DNA from: Chitinophaga eiseniae
Lineage (GTDB): Bacteria > Bacteroidota > Bacteroidia > Chitinophagales > Chitinophagaceae
Reading direction: 5' to 3'
Length of the DNA stretch: 64,000 bases
NCBI RefSeq assembly: GCF_900167135.1
Contig: NZ_FUWZ01000002.1
Location: forward strand, 1,080,651-1,144,650
The position numbers and the translations under genes are program-made. The notes beneath the pieces were generated by a model. The model did not search any database and was not told the origin of the DNA. It saw only the letters and a program-made list of their open reading frames with translations. Positions 42,065 to 50,630 of this stretch are shown here, in pieces. Each line of letters opens with the position of its first letter. Positions within the stretch are counted from its first letter, which is position 1.

Positions 42065-43507
42065 TTAGTGAGCGTGTTCGTGGTGAACAGCGTGTGCAAA
42101 CTGCTCTGCAGTTTCACCTTCGTATTTCTCCATGCCTTCCTTAAAGTTCTCACCGGAAGTTTTCAGGATAGACTTGATCTCAGCTACCGCGATTACCGGG
42201 AAGTATTTAGCGAACAGGAAGTAGCAGGTGAAGAACAGACCGAAAGTACCCATGTAGAAACCTACTTCCGGCCAGGACGGACGATAGTAAGACCAGCTGG
42301 ACGGCAGGTAGTCGCGGTACAGGGAAGTACAGATGATCACAAAACGTTCGAACCACATACCGATGTTTACGATGATGGACATCACGAAAGTTACCATCAC
42401 GTTTCTTCTCATTTTGCGGAACCAGAACACCTGCGGGGTGATTACGTTACAGGTCATCATGATCCAGTAAGACCAACCCAGCGGACCGGCAGCGCGGTAT
42501 TTGAAGAAGGTAGCGAATTCGTAAGGGTTAGCACCGTACCATGCCATGAAGAGCTCAGTCAGGTAAGCGCAACCTACTACGGAACCTGTCAGTACGATTA
42601 CCTTGTTCATGGCTTCCATGTGGCCCAGGGTAATGTATTCTTCGAGGTGTAATATTTTACGGGTGATGATCAGCAGGGTTTGTACCATCGCGAATCCGGA
42701 GAAGATCGCACCCGCCACGAAGTAGGGAGGGAAGATGGTAGTGTGCCAACCAGGAATTACAGAAGTCGCAAAGTCAAAAGATACGATGGTGTGTACGGAA
42801 AGTACCAGCGGAGTGGACAAACCTGCCAGTACCAGTGACAGTGCCTCGTGACGTTGCCAGTGTTTGGTGGAGCCTGTCCAGCCGAAGGAAGCTACACCAT
42901 ACAGCAGTTTACGCAGTTTGGTTTTAGCTCTGTCGCGGATGGTGGCGAAGTCCGGGATCAGACCGGAGTACCAGAACAGCAGGGAAACGGTGAAGTAAGT
43001 AGAGATCGCGAATACGTCCCACAGCAGCGGAGAGTTAAAGTTAACCCATACCGGACCGCGGGTGTTGGGATAAGGCAGGATAAAGAAGCCCATCCATACA
43101 CGACCCATGTGAATAATCGGGAACTGGCCGGCGCACATTACCGCGAAGATGGTCATCGCTTCTGCCGCACGGTTCACCCCTGTACGCCATCCCTGACGGA
43201 ACAGCAGGAGGATGGCCGAAATCAGGGTACCGGCGTGACCGATACCTACCCACCATACGAAGTTGGTGATGTCCCAACCCCAACCGATGGTTTTGTTCAG
43301 ATTCCAAACACCCACACCGAAATAAATCTGCCAAAACACTGAAAATGCGCCGAAGCCCAACAGTGACAGTGAAATTAAAAAGCCTACATACCACAATTTA
43401 CCAGGCTTCCCTTCAATGGGACTAATGATATCTTCCGTTACCTGGTGATAATCCTTAACCCCGTCAACTAAAGGTTCTCTCAGTGTGGATTCGTATTTTA
43501 AACTCAT
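42065..43507 (-). CDS. actC: Alternative Complex III subunit ActC (NrfD/PsrC-like quinol-binding subunit)
   Basis: 480 residues and ten membrane helices of the NrfD/PsrC family. It contains WVGIGHAGTLISAILLLFRQGWRTGVNRAAEAMTIFAV, GLIPDFATIRDRAKTKLRKLLYGVASFGWTGSTKHW and WFERFVIICTSLYRDYLPSSW. This is the menaquinol-oxidising, probably proton-translocating membrane subunit of ACIII. A His-rich HHEHAH end. A heptad repeat lies just upstream of the start (43516-43546). Confidence 0.95.
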   Translation of the reverse strand: MSLKYESTLREPLVDGVKDYHQVTEDIISPIEGKPGKLWYVGFLISLSLLGFGAFSVFWQIYFGVGVWNLNKTIGWGWDITNFVWWVGIGHAGTLISAILLLFRQGWRTGVNRAAEAMTIFAVMCAGQFPIIHMGRVWMGFFILPYPNTRGPVWVNFNSPLLWDVFAISTYFTVSLLFWYSGLIPDFATIRDRAKTKLRKLLYGVASFGWTGSTKHWQRHEALSLVLAGLSTPLVLSVHTIVSFDFATSVIPGWHTTIFPPYFVAGAIFSGFAMVQTLLIITRKILHLEEYITLGHMEAMNKVIVLTGSVVGCAYLTELFMAWYGANPYEFATFFKYRAAGPLGWSYWIMMTCNVITPQVFWFRKMRRNVMVTFVMSIIVNIGMWFERFVIICTSLYRDYLPSSWSYYRPSWPEVGFYMGTFGLFFTCYFLFAKYFPVIAVAEIKSILKTSGENFKEGMEKYEGETAEQFAHAVHHEHAH

Positions 43508-43515
43508 ATTCTATA

Positions 43516-43546
43516 AGCTTTTAGCTGCTAGCTTCTAGCTACTAGC
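43516..43546. repeat. 7-bp tandem repeat AGCTNCT between actB and actC
   Basis: Four consecutive heptads (AGCTTTT, AGCTGCT, AGCTTCT, AGCTACT) plus AGC sit 9 bp before the actC start codon on the transcript. Confidence 0.7.
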
Positions 43547-43624
43547 CCTTGTCTTTTGTTATGATCTCAGATTCTGTAACTTCTTTTGTTATATTTCTCC
43601 CTTAACGTTACCTGTTAAAAGATC

Positions 43625-46600
43625 TTACGCGTGATGCGCTTCTTCCTTGTGAGCAGATTTGTTCTCTGCTTTAGGAGCGGCATCTTTGTTTCTGATCTTA
43701 GCCAGGTAGTTGATAGAAGGCAGTACGTGTGTTTCTTCCAGCACATAGTACATCCTTTCTGTTTGTTCTTCGTTACGGATCTTATAGATTTCGCTGTTTT
43801 TGTCGTTGACGTTACCGAACACGATCGCATCAGCGCCGCAAGCCTGCTGGCAAGCTGTTTTGGCAGCACCGTCTTTCATCGGGTGGCCTGCTTTCTTAGC
43901 TTCCAGTTTAGCTTCCTGTAAACGTTGTACGCAGAAAGAGCATTTTTCCATCACACCACGGCTACGAACCACTACGTCAGGGTTCAGTACCATGCGGGTG
44001 AGGTTATCGTTCATATCTGCTACGTCGTACAGGTTGTTTTCGAAGCTGTCCGCACCGTTCCAGTCTCTCCAGTTGAGGCGACGAACTTTATAAGGACAGT
44101 TGTTGGCGCAGTAACGGGTACCGATGCAACGGTTGTAAGCCATCTGGTTAATACCTTCAGAGCTGTGGTTGGTAGCGCCTACCGGACAAACGTTTTCGCA
44201 AGGAGCGTTATCGCAGTGCTGGCACAGCATCGGCTGGAACACTACTTCCGGGTTATTTTCATCACCGCTGAAGTAACGGTCGATGCGGATCCAGTGCATT
44301 TCATGCGCTTTCGCCACTTCGTCTTTACCTACTACGGAAACGTTGTTTTCCGCCTGGCAGGCAATGGTACAAGCGCCGCAACCGAAGCAGGTGTTCAGGT
44401 CGATGGACATGCCCCATTTGATACCAGGGTAGGGGTGAGAAGAGTACAGGGTAGCATCGTCACGGAAGTTTTTACCAAACTTCTTCAGTTCTTCCCTGTC
44501 TTCGTTAACTTCTTTAGGATTGTGTTTGAATTCTGCGAGGGTCGTTTCTTTAACGATCGGGCGGCCTTCGTAGCTATTGTGCGTTTGTGTTAAAGCAACA
44601 GGGTATTTTTTACCGGTTGCTTCTACAGAGGCGTCAACAGCGAAGTAGTCGAAAGTCTGGCCGTTGAAGCTTACCATCGGGTAAACGTTCTGACCGATAC
44701 CGGCAGCGGCGCGGCCTACGTTTTTACCACGGCCGTAACCTACTGCGATAGCGATTACCTCAGGGTGCATACCCGGGATGATCAGCATCGGCAGTACAAC
44801 TTCTTTGCCGTTGGCTTTTATTTTCAGTTCTTTCTTCTCAACGTTGATTTCGTAATCGTCACCCAGCTCGGCGGAGAAAGTTTTAGCGAGGGTGTTGGAG
44901 ATACAAGCGTAGTTGTCCCAGGTAGCGCGGGTGATCGGGTCAGGCATTTCCTGTAACCAGGGGTTGTTGGATTGTCTGCCGTTACCGATGGCCACTTTTT
45001 CGTACAGGACCAGTTCGTATTTACCACCTTTTTTCGCGCTGCTGATTTTAGCGGCGGCGCCGGCGATATCACCGGAGAAGGAGGCGCCACCCGGTGCCGG
45101 AGCAGTGGCGGGTTCTACCACACCGTCCTGCAGGGCTTTGTCCCATGCTTCCTGGCTACCCAGTTTGCTGATCCACTCAGCTTTCAGGTAGTCTGCCCAG
45201 GCAGTGGTGTTGCCGGTCCATGCCAGCAGGGAGTCCTGCGCAGCACGTGTTTTGAACAGGGGGGAGATGGTAGGCTGTGCGAAGCTGTAGTAGCCTGGTT
45301 TGCCCTGAGCGTCGTTCCAGTTTTCCAGGAAGTGATGATCAGGAGCAGCGTATTTGCACAGTTCAGTGGTTTCGTCGAGGCGGTCGTTGAAGGAAAGGGA
45401 GAGTTTCACTTTCTTCAGGCCTTCGCTGAATTTGGCGGCGTCGAAGTAGTCGTAAGCAGGGTTAGCGCCATATACCAGTACAGCACCGATGCTGCCGGCA
45501 TTCATATCGCTTACCAGTTTAGCCATATCGGCGTCGATACCCTGACGGTAATCGGAAGGATTAGCCCAGTCGATGGTAGTGCCGTTAGCGCCTACGATAT
45601 TGTTGATAGCATTTACGATCAGCTGAACGTTCACGTCGTTGGAACCGCTTACCACCAGTGCTTTACCGGTGTTCGCTTTCAGTTCTGCCGCTGCTTTTTT
45701 GATGCCTGCTTCTACTTTAGCGTCCAGCTTGGGAGCGCTAACGCTGCCACCTACGGCGGCCAGCAGGGCCAGTGCTACCGCACCGGCTTCAGAGGGTTTG
45801 TGGGTATATCTTTCGTCAGCGTTGGCACCGGTGAGGCTCATGTTGCTTTCAAACTGGAACAGTTTGGACATTTCCGGTTTTTTAGCACTTACCTTACGGG
45901 TTTGAGCGAACTGACGGGCATATTCAACCGGGTTCAGCCAGGTACCGATGAAGTCGGCGCCCAGGCTCACGATGGCTTTAGCGTTTTCGAAGTGGTAGGA
46001 AGGGATGGTCCTTTTACCGTAAGCAGCCTCGTTGGCGAGCAGCATACCGGAGTAAGACACCGGATCGTGCACTACGTGGCGGGAGTTAGGGTACTTGGCC
46101 AGGAAAGCGTCGATTACTTTCCTGGTAGTAGGACTGAGGATAGAAGTGCTCAGCAGCACAACAGGTGCGCCGCCCAGGCCAGCCAGTGCAGCTCCTACCT
46201 GTTTGTCCAGTTCGGCCCAGGTTGTTTCAGTACCGCCGATCGTCGGGAAACGCAGACGGGCTACGTCGTACAGGCTCAGTACAGCGCCTTGTACCTTAGC
46301 GGAAGTAGAACCACCTGTAATGGAAGACAGGGTGTTACCTTCTATTTTGATGGGACGACCTTCGCGGGTTTTAACCACTACCGGAACGTATTCACCATCT
46401 ATGGTGTAAGAAGAAGCATAATAGTTGGCTACGCCCGGAGTGATTTCTTCCGGTTTGTTCACGTAAGGGATAGCCTTATGAACGGGGGTCTCGCAGCTGG
46501 CAGCGATAGTAGCAGCAGCAGTGGTGAAACCGAGGTATTTCAGAAAGTCCCTGCGGGGGGTAGTAGCATTCAACAGGCCTTCACTCTCAAACGGCAATTC

Positions 46601-46687
46601 TTCGCTGAATTCGTTCTTCACAATTTCCTGATGCGCTTCGGTATTGTGCAACTCCTCCAAGCCTTTCCAATACTTTTTTTGCTCCAT
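43625..46687 (-). CDS. actB: Alternative Complex III subunit ActB (TAT-variant molybdopterin-oxidoreductase-like, iron-sulfur)
   Basis: 1020 residues. A twin-arginine-like variant signal (TTPRRDFLKYLGFTTAAATIAASCE, residues about 43-67) is typical of Bacteroidota ActB. The N-terminal B1 part resembles the molybdopterin oxidoreductase catalytic subunit (cofactor not expected), and the C-terminal B2 part carries ferredoxin-like clusters: CFGCGACTIACQ, CQHCDNAPCENVCP, CIGTRYCANNCPYKV, CSFCVQR and CQQACGADAI, enough for three [4Fe-4S] plus one [3Fe-4S]. It passes electrons from quinol to ActA/E. A 14-bp hairpin precedes it. Confidence 0.96.
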   Translation of the reverse strand: MEQKKYWKGLEELHNTEAHQEIVKNEFSEELPFESEGLLNATTPRRDFLKYLGFTTAAATIAASCETPVHKAIPYVNKPEEITPGVANYYASSYTIDGEYVPVVVKTREGRPIKIEGNTLSSITGGSTSAKVQGAVLSLYDVARLRFPTIGGTETTWAELDKQVGAALAGLGGAPVVLLSTSILSPTTRKVIDAFLAKYPNSRHVVHDPVSYSGMLLANEAAYGKRTIPSYHFENAKAIVSLGADFIGTWLNPVEYARQFAQTRKVSAKKPEMSKLFQFESNMSLTGANADERYTHKPSEAGAVALALLAAVGGSVSAPKLDAKVEAGIKKAAAELKANTGKALVVSGSNDVNVQLIVNAINNIVGANGTTIDWANPSDYRQGIDADMAKLVSDMNAGSIGAVLVYGANPAYDYFDAAKFSEGLKKVKLSLSFNDRLDETTELCKYAAPDHHFLENWNDAQGKPGYYSFAQPTISPLFKTRAAQDSLLAWTGNTTAWADYLKAEWISKLGSQEAWDKALQDGVVEPATAPAPGGASFSGDIAGAAAKISSAKKGGKYELVLYEKVAIGNGRQSNNPWLQEMPDPITRATWDNYACISNTLAKTFSAELGDDYEINVEKKELKIKANGKEVVLPMLIIPGMHPEVIAIAVGYGRGKNVGRAAAGIGQNVYPMVSFNGQTFDYFAVDASVEATGKKYPVALTQTHNSYEGRPIVKETTLAEFKHNPKEVNEDREELKKFGKNFRDDATLYSSHPYPGIKWGMSIDLNTCFGCGACTIACQAENNVSVVGKDEVAKAHEMHWIRIDRYFSGDENNPEVVFQPMLCQHCDNAPCENVCPVGATNHSSEGINQMAYNRCIGTRYCANNCPYKVRRLNWRDWNGADSFENNLYDVADMNDNLTRMVLNPDVVVRSRGVMEKCSFCVQRLQEAKLEAKKAGHPMKDGAAKTACQQACGADAIVFGNVNDKNSEIYKIRNEEQTERMYYVLEETHVLPSINYLAKIRNKDAAPKAENKSAHKEEAHHA

Positions 46688-46735
46688 GTTATATTAACGA
46701 GTTACGTTTATAAATTTTGATATCTTCTGAAACAG

Positions 46736-46767
46736 GTCATGATTTTCTGTAAGCAGAAAATCATGAC
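46736..46767 (-). other. 14-bp perfect hairpin between actA and actB
   Basis: GTCATGATTTTCTG, loop TAAG, and the exact complement. It lies 14 nt after the actA stop and before the actB start at 46687. No T-run follows on the transcript strand. Confidence 0.6.
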
Positions 46768-46781
46768 GCGTTAAATCCTTT

Positions 46782-48053
46782 CTAGTAGTGACATTTTTGA
46801 CATTCAGTACCACCTACCATTTCAACAGTCACACTATCGATCTTCTTATCTTTAATATCCTGATGAAGTTTCTCGAAAATGCTATAGTAGTTGTTGTCAG
46901 CAAACTGCACTTTGGTAGTACGGTGGCAGTTGATACACCAGCCCATAGACAGGTCGGCGAACTGATGTACTTCGTCCATTTCGGTAATGTTACCGTGGCA
47001 GGTCTGACACTGTTGTTTACCGGCCACCACGTGTTGGGAGTGGTTGAAGTAAACGTGGTCAGGCAGGTTGTGGATCTTGGTCCATTCGATAGGGCGACCT
47101 GGTTTGGTATACTTACCTTTATCAGCGTCCCAGCCTACGTAATCGTATAATTTTGCGATTTCTGCAGTCCCGTCCACTTTTTTGCCTTCAGCAGTAAACA
47201 GCTCAGGGCCGGTGTACTCTTTAATGGCTTTGTGACAGTTCATACAGATGTTCTCGGAAGGAATCATGGCGTGCTTGCTCTTCTCAGCACCGGCGTGGCA
47301 ATACAGACAGTTGATCTGGTTGATGCCGGCGTGCACTTTGTGGCTGTAGAAGATCGGCTGCTCAGGCATGTAGTCTTTCTGACGACCCAGCCCGATAGCT
47401 CCCTGGATGGTGAAGTAACCGCCTACCATGAAGAGCACCAGGATAGCCAGTGCGATGTAGGCTTTGTTTTTGTAGAAGGGGATCGGCTCAGGAGTAGGCT
47501 GACCTTCTTTATCACCAGCAAGTTTGTTCAGGTTGCTGTTGATCTGCATCAGGATCAGGGCTACCACCGCCAGGATCAGGGTGATGATACCAAAGAGCAG
47601 ACTGTTGTCGCTGCCTTCTTCTTTGGCTCCTGCAGTAGCAGGACCGGCGTCCGTTTTAGGGCCTGCTGTTTTGGTTTCTTCTACTTTAACGTACGCCAGG
47701 ATGTCGTCAATTTCCTCCTCTGTTAAGGCAGGAAAAGCCGTCATCGCGGTTTTGTTGTACTCATTAAAGAGGTTGTTGGCGTACTTGTCGCCAGACGCCA
47801 ATACAGAAGCGGAGTTGCGGATCCACTGGTGCAATAATTTCTTATCGGCCCAGCGACCTTCTACACCCGCCAGTGCAGGACCTGTCAGCTTCTTATGGAC
47901 ATTGTGACATGAAGCGCAGTTTTGTTGGAAGATTTGCTTACCCTTGGCAGGATCCGCTGCTTTTACGGCAGAAAACGGAATTACTATACTAGCGCATAGA
48001 ATAAGCACACTCACAAAATGCTTGCGCAAAAGAATGGAAACACGACGATACAC
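46782..48053 (-). CDS. actA: Alternative Complex III subunit ActA, hexaheme (fused cytochrome c plus pentaheme)
   Basis: 423 residues from a GTG start. Signal region (VSVLILCASIVIPFSAVKAA), then a class I cytochrome c domain with CASCH (46-50), a linker rich in Ala/Gly, two membrane segments (about 152-171, 199-217), and a pentaheme region: CLYCH 249, CMNCH 270, CQTCH 349, CINCH 373, and CQKCH 418, only one residue before the end. The pentaheme core is canonical ActA; the extra N-terminal heme domain is seen in some Bacteroidota. No in-frame ATG is nearby. First gene of the operon; promoter at 48100-48132. Confidence 0.92.
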   Translation of the reverse strand: MYRRVSILLRKHFVSVLILCASIVIPFSAVKAADPAKGKQIFQQNCASCHNVHKKLTGPALAGVEGRWADKKLLHQWIRNSASVLASGDKYANNLFNEYNKTAMTAFPALTEEEIDDILAYVKVEETKTAGPKTDAGPATAGAKEEGSDNSLLFGIITLILAVVALILMQINSNLNKLAGDKEGQPTPEPIPFYKNKAYIALAILVLFMVGGYFTIQGAIGLGRQKDYMPEQPIFYSHKVHAGINQINCLYCHAGAEKSKHAMIPSENICMNCHKAIKEYTGPELFTAEGKKVDGTAEIAKLYDYVGWDADKGKYTKPGRPIEWTKIHNLPDHVYFNHSQHVVAGKQQCQTCHGNITEMDEVHQFADLSMGWCINCHRTTKVQFADNNYYSIFEKLHQDIKDKKIDSVTVEMVGGTECQKCHY

Positions 48054-48099
48054 AGCCTATATAGTTTAGATTTGACCTAAAGTTTCTTAAAAGTGCCAG

Positions 48100-48132
48100 C
48101 AAAAATAAGACACAATGTTGACAATTTACCAA
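48100..48132 (-). promoter_or_regulatory. Predicted promoter of act/cox operon (TTG-N22-TATTTTTG)
   Basis: On the minus strand a TTG (48130-48132), 22-bp spacer and TATTTTTG (48100-48107) match the Bacteroidota pattern. The transcript would start near 48094, giving a leader of about 40 nt to the GTG at 48053. Confidence 0.6.
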
Positions 48133-48503
48133 CAATTCTAAAAATTATTTGCCTTAAGAAATGCTTCATTTTTGCTTCCCGAACTGTAAATTCTCTGCTG
48201 TAATCCTTTATGCTGGCTTATTTGGGAGCTATGCCCCTCCGGACCTTTCAAAACTTATTATTTTGATTGAAAGTTCGATTCGTTATTGCTGACAGGCCCA
48301 TAAGTAATAGGGCAGGCGTTCTCCGGGGGATATAGTATTATTATATGCAGATCAAAACCCTATAGCGGTCTCCTATATCCTTACTCCTAATATAATATAT
48401 TATATAGCCGCTGCCGCCTTATTTTAAGGTAAGTATCTTATTTTTACCATAAATAACCTGCCACCGGATCAGAATGTTCAATCTGTCTGTAAAAAATATA
48501 CCC
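48133..48503. other. AT-rich intergenic region between actA and NlpE-like gene
   Basis: Divergent 370-bp region. It contains a GGATATAG / CTATATCC pair about 40 nt apart (48327-48390) and an AT palindrome TAATATAATATATTA near 48398. No gene or known RNA recognised. Confidence 0.4.
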
Positions 48504-49256
48504 ATGCGTAAACTCACTTGCTTAGCAGCCCTGTTCGCCGCCCTGACGGCCTGTAACAATAGCCAGACCACCCAAAACACCGCCGACAGCACCACCGGCG
48601 GCCATCAAACGCCCGTGGGCAGCGTCACCCATATTACCGGCACCTATCAGGGTACCCTGCCCTGCGCCGACTGCCCGGGGATGGACTACCAGATCAGCCT
48701 CTTCGATGATCATACCTTTACCGAACTGGTAGCCTACCAGGGAAGGGGACAGGGAATCGCCTTTACAGAGAAGGGGACCTGGCAGCAGATCAACGATTCC
48801 ATCGTCAGCATTAAGAAAAAAACAGACAGCAGCTCCTTCCTCGCGTCCGACAGCAAACTCCTGGTACTCGATAAACAAGGCAAACGGATCGAAGGCGCTC
48901 TCGCCAGCAACTATGTCCTGAGACCGGTGGAAGGCGGCGACCGCCGCGACCTGCTGGCCCAAAAAGCCGGCGCCGGCATCACCTTCACCGCCACCGGCAA
49001 CGAACCTTTCTGGAGCCTCGACCTGGAAGCCCGGAAAATCCTCTTCCGCACCGCCGCCGGTGACAGTGTCCGGGCTTCCCTGCCCCCCGCCCGGCCCAAC
49101 ACCGATACCCTGAAAGTATATACCACCCCCCAGCTCACCATCACCATCCGCAACACCCTCTGCACTGATGACATGAGCGGACTCATGCGCCCTAACACCG
49201 TGGAAGTGAAGGTGAAAGAACAAACTTATCATGGTTGCGGAGAGTACCTGAAATAA
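48504..49256 (+). CDS. NlpE-like lipoprotein with C-terminal COG3650-type domain
   Basis: 250 residues from ATG at 48504. The signal peptide ends in a lipobox (LAALFAALTACNNS). The NlpE N-terminal domain is shown by GTYQGTLPCADCPGMDYQISLFDDHTF with a CxxC pair, and the C-terminal half has the TGNEPFWSLDLEARKILFR pattern of COG3650/HslJ-adjacent envelope domains. NlpE senses envelope stress and copper in enterics; in Bacteroidota a metal-linked role is only inferred. Divergent from actA. Confidence 0.78.
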   Translation: MRKLTCLAALFAALTACNNSQTTQNTADSTTGGHQTPVGSVTHITGTYQGTLPCADCPGMDYQISLFDDHTFTELVAYQGRGQGIAFTEKGTWQQINDSIVSIKKKTDSSSFLASDSKLLVLDKQGKRIEGALASNYVLRPVEGGDRRDLLAQKAGAGITFTATGNEPFWSLDLEARKILFRTAAGDSVRASLPPARPNTDTLKVYTTPQLTITIRNTLCTDDMSGLMRPNTVEVKVKEQTYHGCGEYLK

Positions 49257-49284
49257 CTCCCGGCTGAAAAACCTGTTGAAATAT

Positions 49285-49292
49285 TACCTTTG
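49285..49292 (+). promoter_or_regulatory. Predicted -7 element (TACCTTTG) for purN
   Basis: TACCTTTG lies 17 bp before the TTG start at 49310, so the leader would be only about 10 nt. Confidence 0.45.
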
Positions 49293-49309
49293 CGCCTAAA
49301 ACAGTACTG

Positions 49310-49876
49310 TTGAAAAATATTGTCATCTTCGCCTCGGGTGCAGGAAGCAACGCGCAAAAGATCATCGATCATTTCAGGAATTCGGAAAAAGGCAGAGTAG
49401 CCCTGATTGTATGTAACAAACCCGGAGCAGGGGTGCTGGACATCGCACAACGGGAAGGCATACCCGCCGTTTTAATTGAAAAAGAAAAATTCTTCCATAC
49501 TGACACATATGTACAGCTCCTGAAGGAGCAGCATACGGACCTGATCGTGCTGGCTGGTTTCCTTTGGAAAGTGCCGGCCAACCTGGTACAGGCATTCCCC
49601 AACCGGATCATCAACATCCACCCGGCCCTGCTCCCCAAATTCGGCGGAAAAGGGATGTACGGACATTTTGTGCATGAGGCGGTAGTGGCTGCCGGTGAAA
49701 CAGAAAGCGGCATCACCATCCATTTCGTCAATGAGAAATATGATGACGGAGAACCTATTCTCCAGGAACGTTGTATCGTTACTCCTGAAGACACGCCGGA
49801 GGCAGTTGCCCGTAAGGTGCAGGCCCTGGAACATCAATGGTTTCCGGTAATTGTGGAACGAATATTGCTAAAATAA
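49310..49876 (+). CDS. purN: Phosphoribosylglycinamide formyltransferase (TTG start)
   Basis: 188 residues from a TTG codon; MKNIVIFASGAGSNAQKIIDHF matches the universal PurN start, so no upstream residues are needed. Motifs: the formyl-folate site region HPALLPKFGGKGMYGHFVHEAV with the catalytic Asn/His (INIHPALLP), and GITIHFVNEKYDDGEPI with the catalytic Asp. Transfers the formyl group from N10-formyl-THF to GAR in purine synthesis. A 9-bp hairpin (GTGTGCGGC/GCCGCACAC, 49883-49911) follows. Confidence 0.95.
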   Translation: MKNIVIFASGAGSNAQKIIDHFRNSEKGRVALIVCNKPGAGVLDIAQREGIPAVLIEKEKFFHTDTYVQLLKEQHTDLIVLAGFLWKVPANLVQAFPNRIINIHPALLPKFGGKGMYGHFVHEAVVAAGETESGITIHFVNEKYDDGEPILQERCIVTPEDTPEAVARKVQALEHQWFPVIVERILLK

Positions 49877-49949
49877 CAGACGGTGTGCGGCCCTGACCAG
49901 CCGCCGCACACTGCCCTTCAAACCTCACCCTTAGCTACCTACTAACTGT

Positions 49950-50621
49950 ATGAAAAAGACTCTGTTGCTCATCGGAATACTCTGTATGTCTTTTGCCTCT
50001 TCCTATGCCCAGGACGGAGGAAAACGGTTCAGGTCTACCTACCTTAAAATAAATCCCACTACACTGATCAATGAACTGGATATCCTGCTGGAACAGGACA
50101 TCTCTGATAAAGTGAGCATAGAAGTGGGCATCAGCGGTATCTATACCGATTACCCCGACTATGTGCTGGCGAAGAAGATCGATATCGGGCAGAAAAAACC
50201 GGATATCAGCACGGAACAATTTGTGGATGGGCGCGGATTGGGGTTCAGGGCAGGGCTTCGCTACTATCTGATCACCCGGGAGATAGGTCCCAGCTCTGCA
50301 GCGGGCACCTACTTTGAACCGGTGCTGATCTATAAAAAAGTATTTTATTCCAATGAGGATGTGGTGCTGAACAATAACACCTACACCAATTCAGGCTCCA
50401 AAGATGTTTATGCCATTCAGCTGCTCGTAGGCCGGCAGTTCCGTCGGGAGAAACTGGTGCTCGACCCCTATTTTGGTATCGGTCTCCGGGGTAAATCCTA
50501 TCACTCAGATAATTATGAACTGCTGGAAAACGGCGTGGTGAACCACAACAAGGGTACCTTGGTAAGCGTATTGCCCAGCCTGCACCTCGGTATCAAGCTG
50601 GGCCTCCGCCTTCGTAAATAA
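49950..50621 (+). CDS. Outer-membrane beta-barrel protein, DUF3575-like
   Basis: 223 residues with a signal peptide (MKKTLLLIGILCMSFASSYAQ). Strand-rich mature part: TLINELDILLEQDISDKVSIEVGISGIYTDY, GFRAGLRYYLI, TYFEPVLIYKKVFYS, KLVLDPYFGIGLRGKSYHSDN and LPSLHLGIKLGLRLRK. Resembles small 8-strand DUF3575-type barrels of Bacteroidota. Function unknown. Convergent with the TonB-dependent receptor (9-bp gap). Confidence 0.65.
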   Translation: MKKTLLLIGILCMSFASSYAQDGGKRFRSTYLKINPTTLINELDILLEQDISDKVSIEVGISGIYTDYPDYVLAKKIDIGQKKPDISTEQFVDGRGLGFRAGLRYYLITREIGPSSAAGTYFEPVLIYKKVFYSNEDVVLNNNTYTNSGSKDVYAIQLLVGRQFRREKLVLDPYFGIGLRGKSYHSDNYELLENGVVNHNKGTLVSVLPSLHLGIKLGLRLRK

Positions 50622-50630
50622 ATCACCGTT

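Noticed and set aside
43625..46687. Active molybdopterin oxidoreductase
   Set aside because: Context and TAT-variant signal identify ActB of Alternative Complex III, in which the B1 part has no molybdenum cofactor.
48160..48480. tRNA-like sequence (GTTCGATTC near 48275)
   Set aside because: No acceptor stem or D/anticodon arms can be folded around it.
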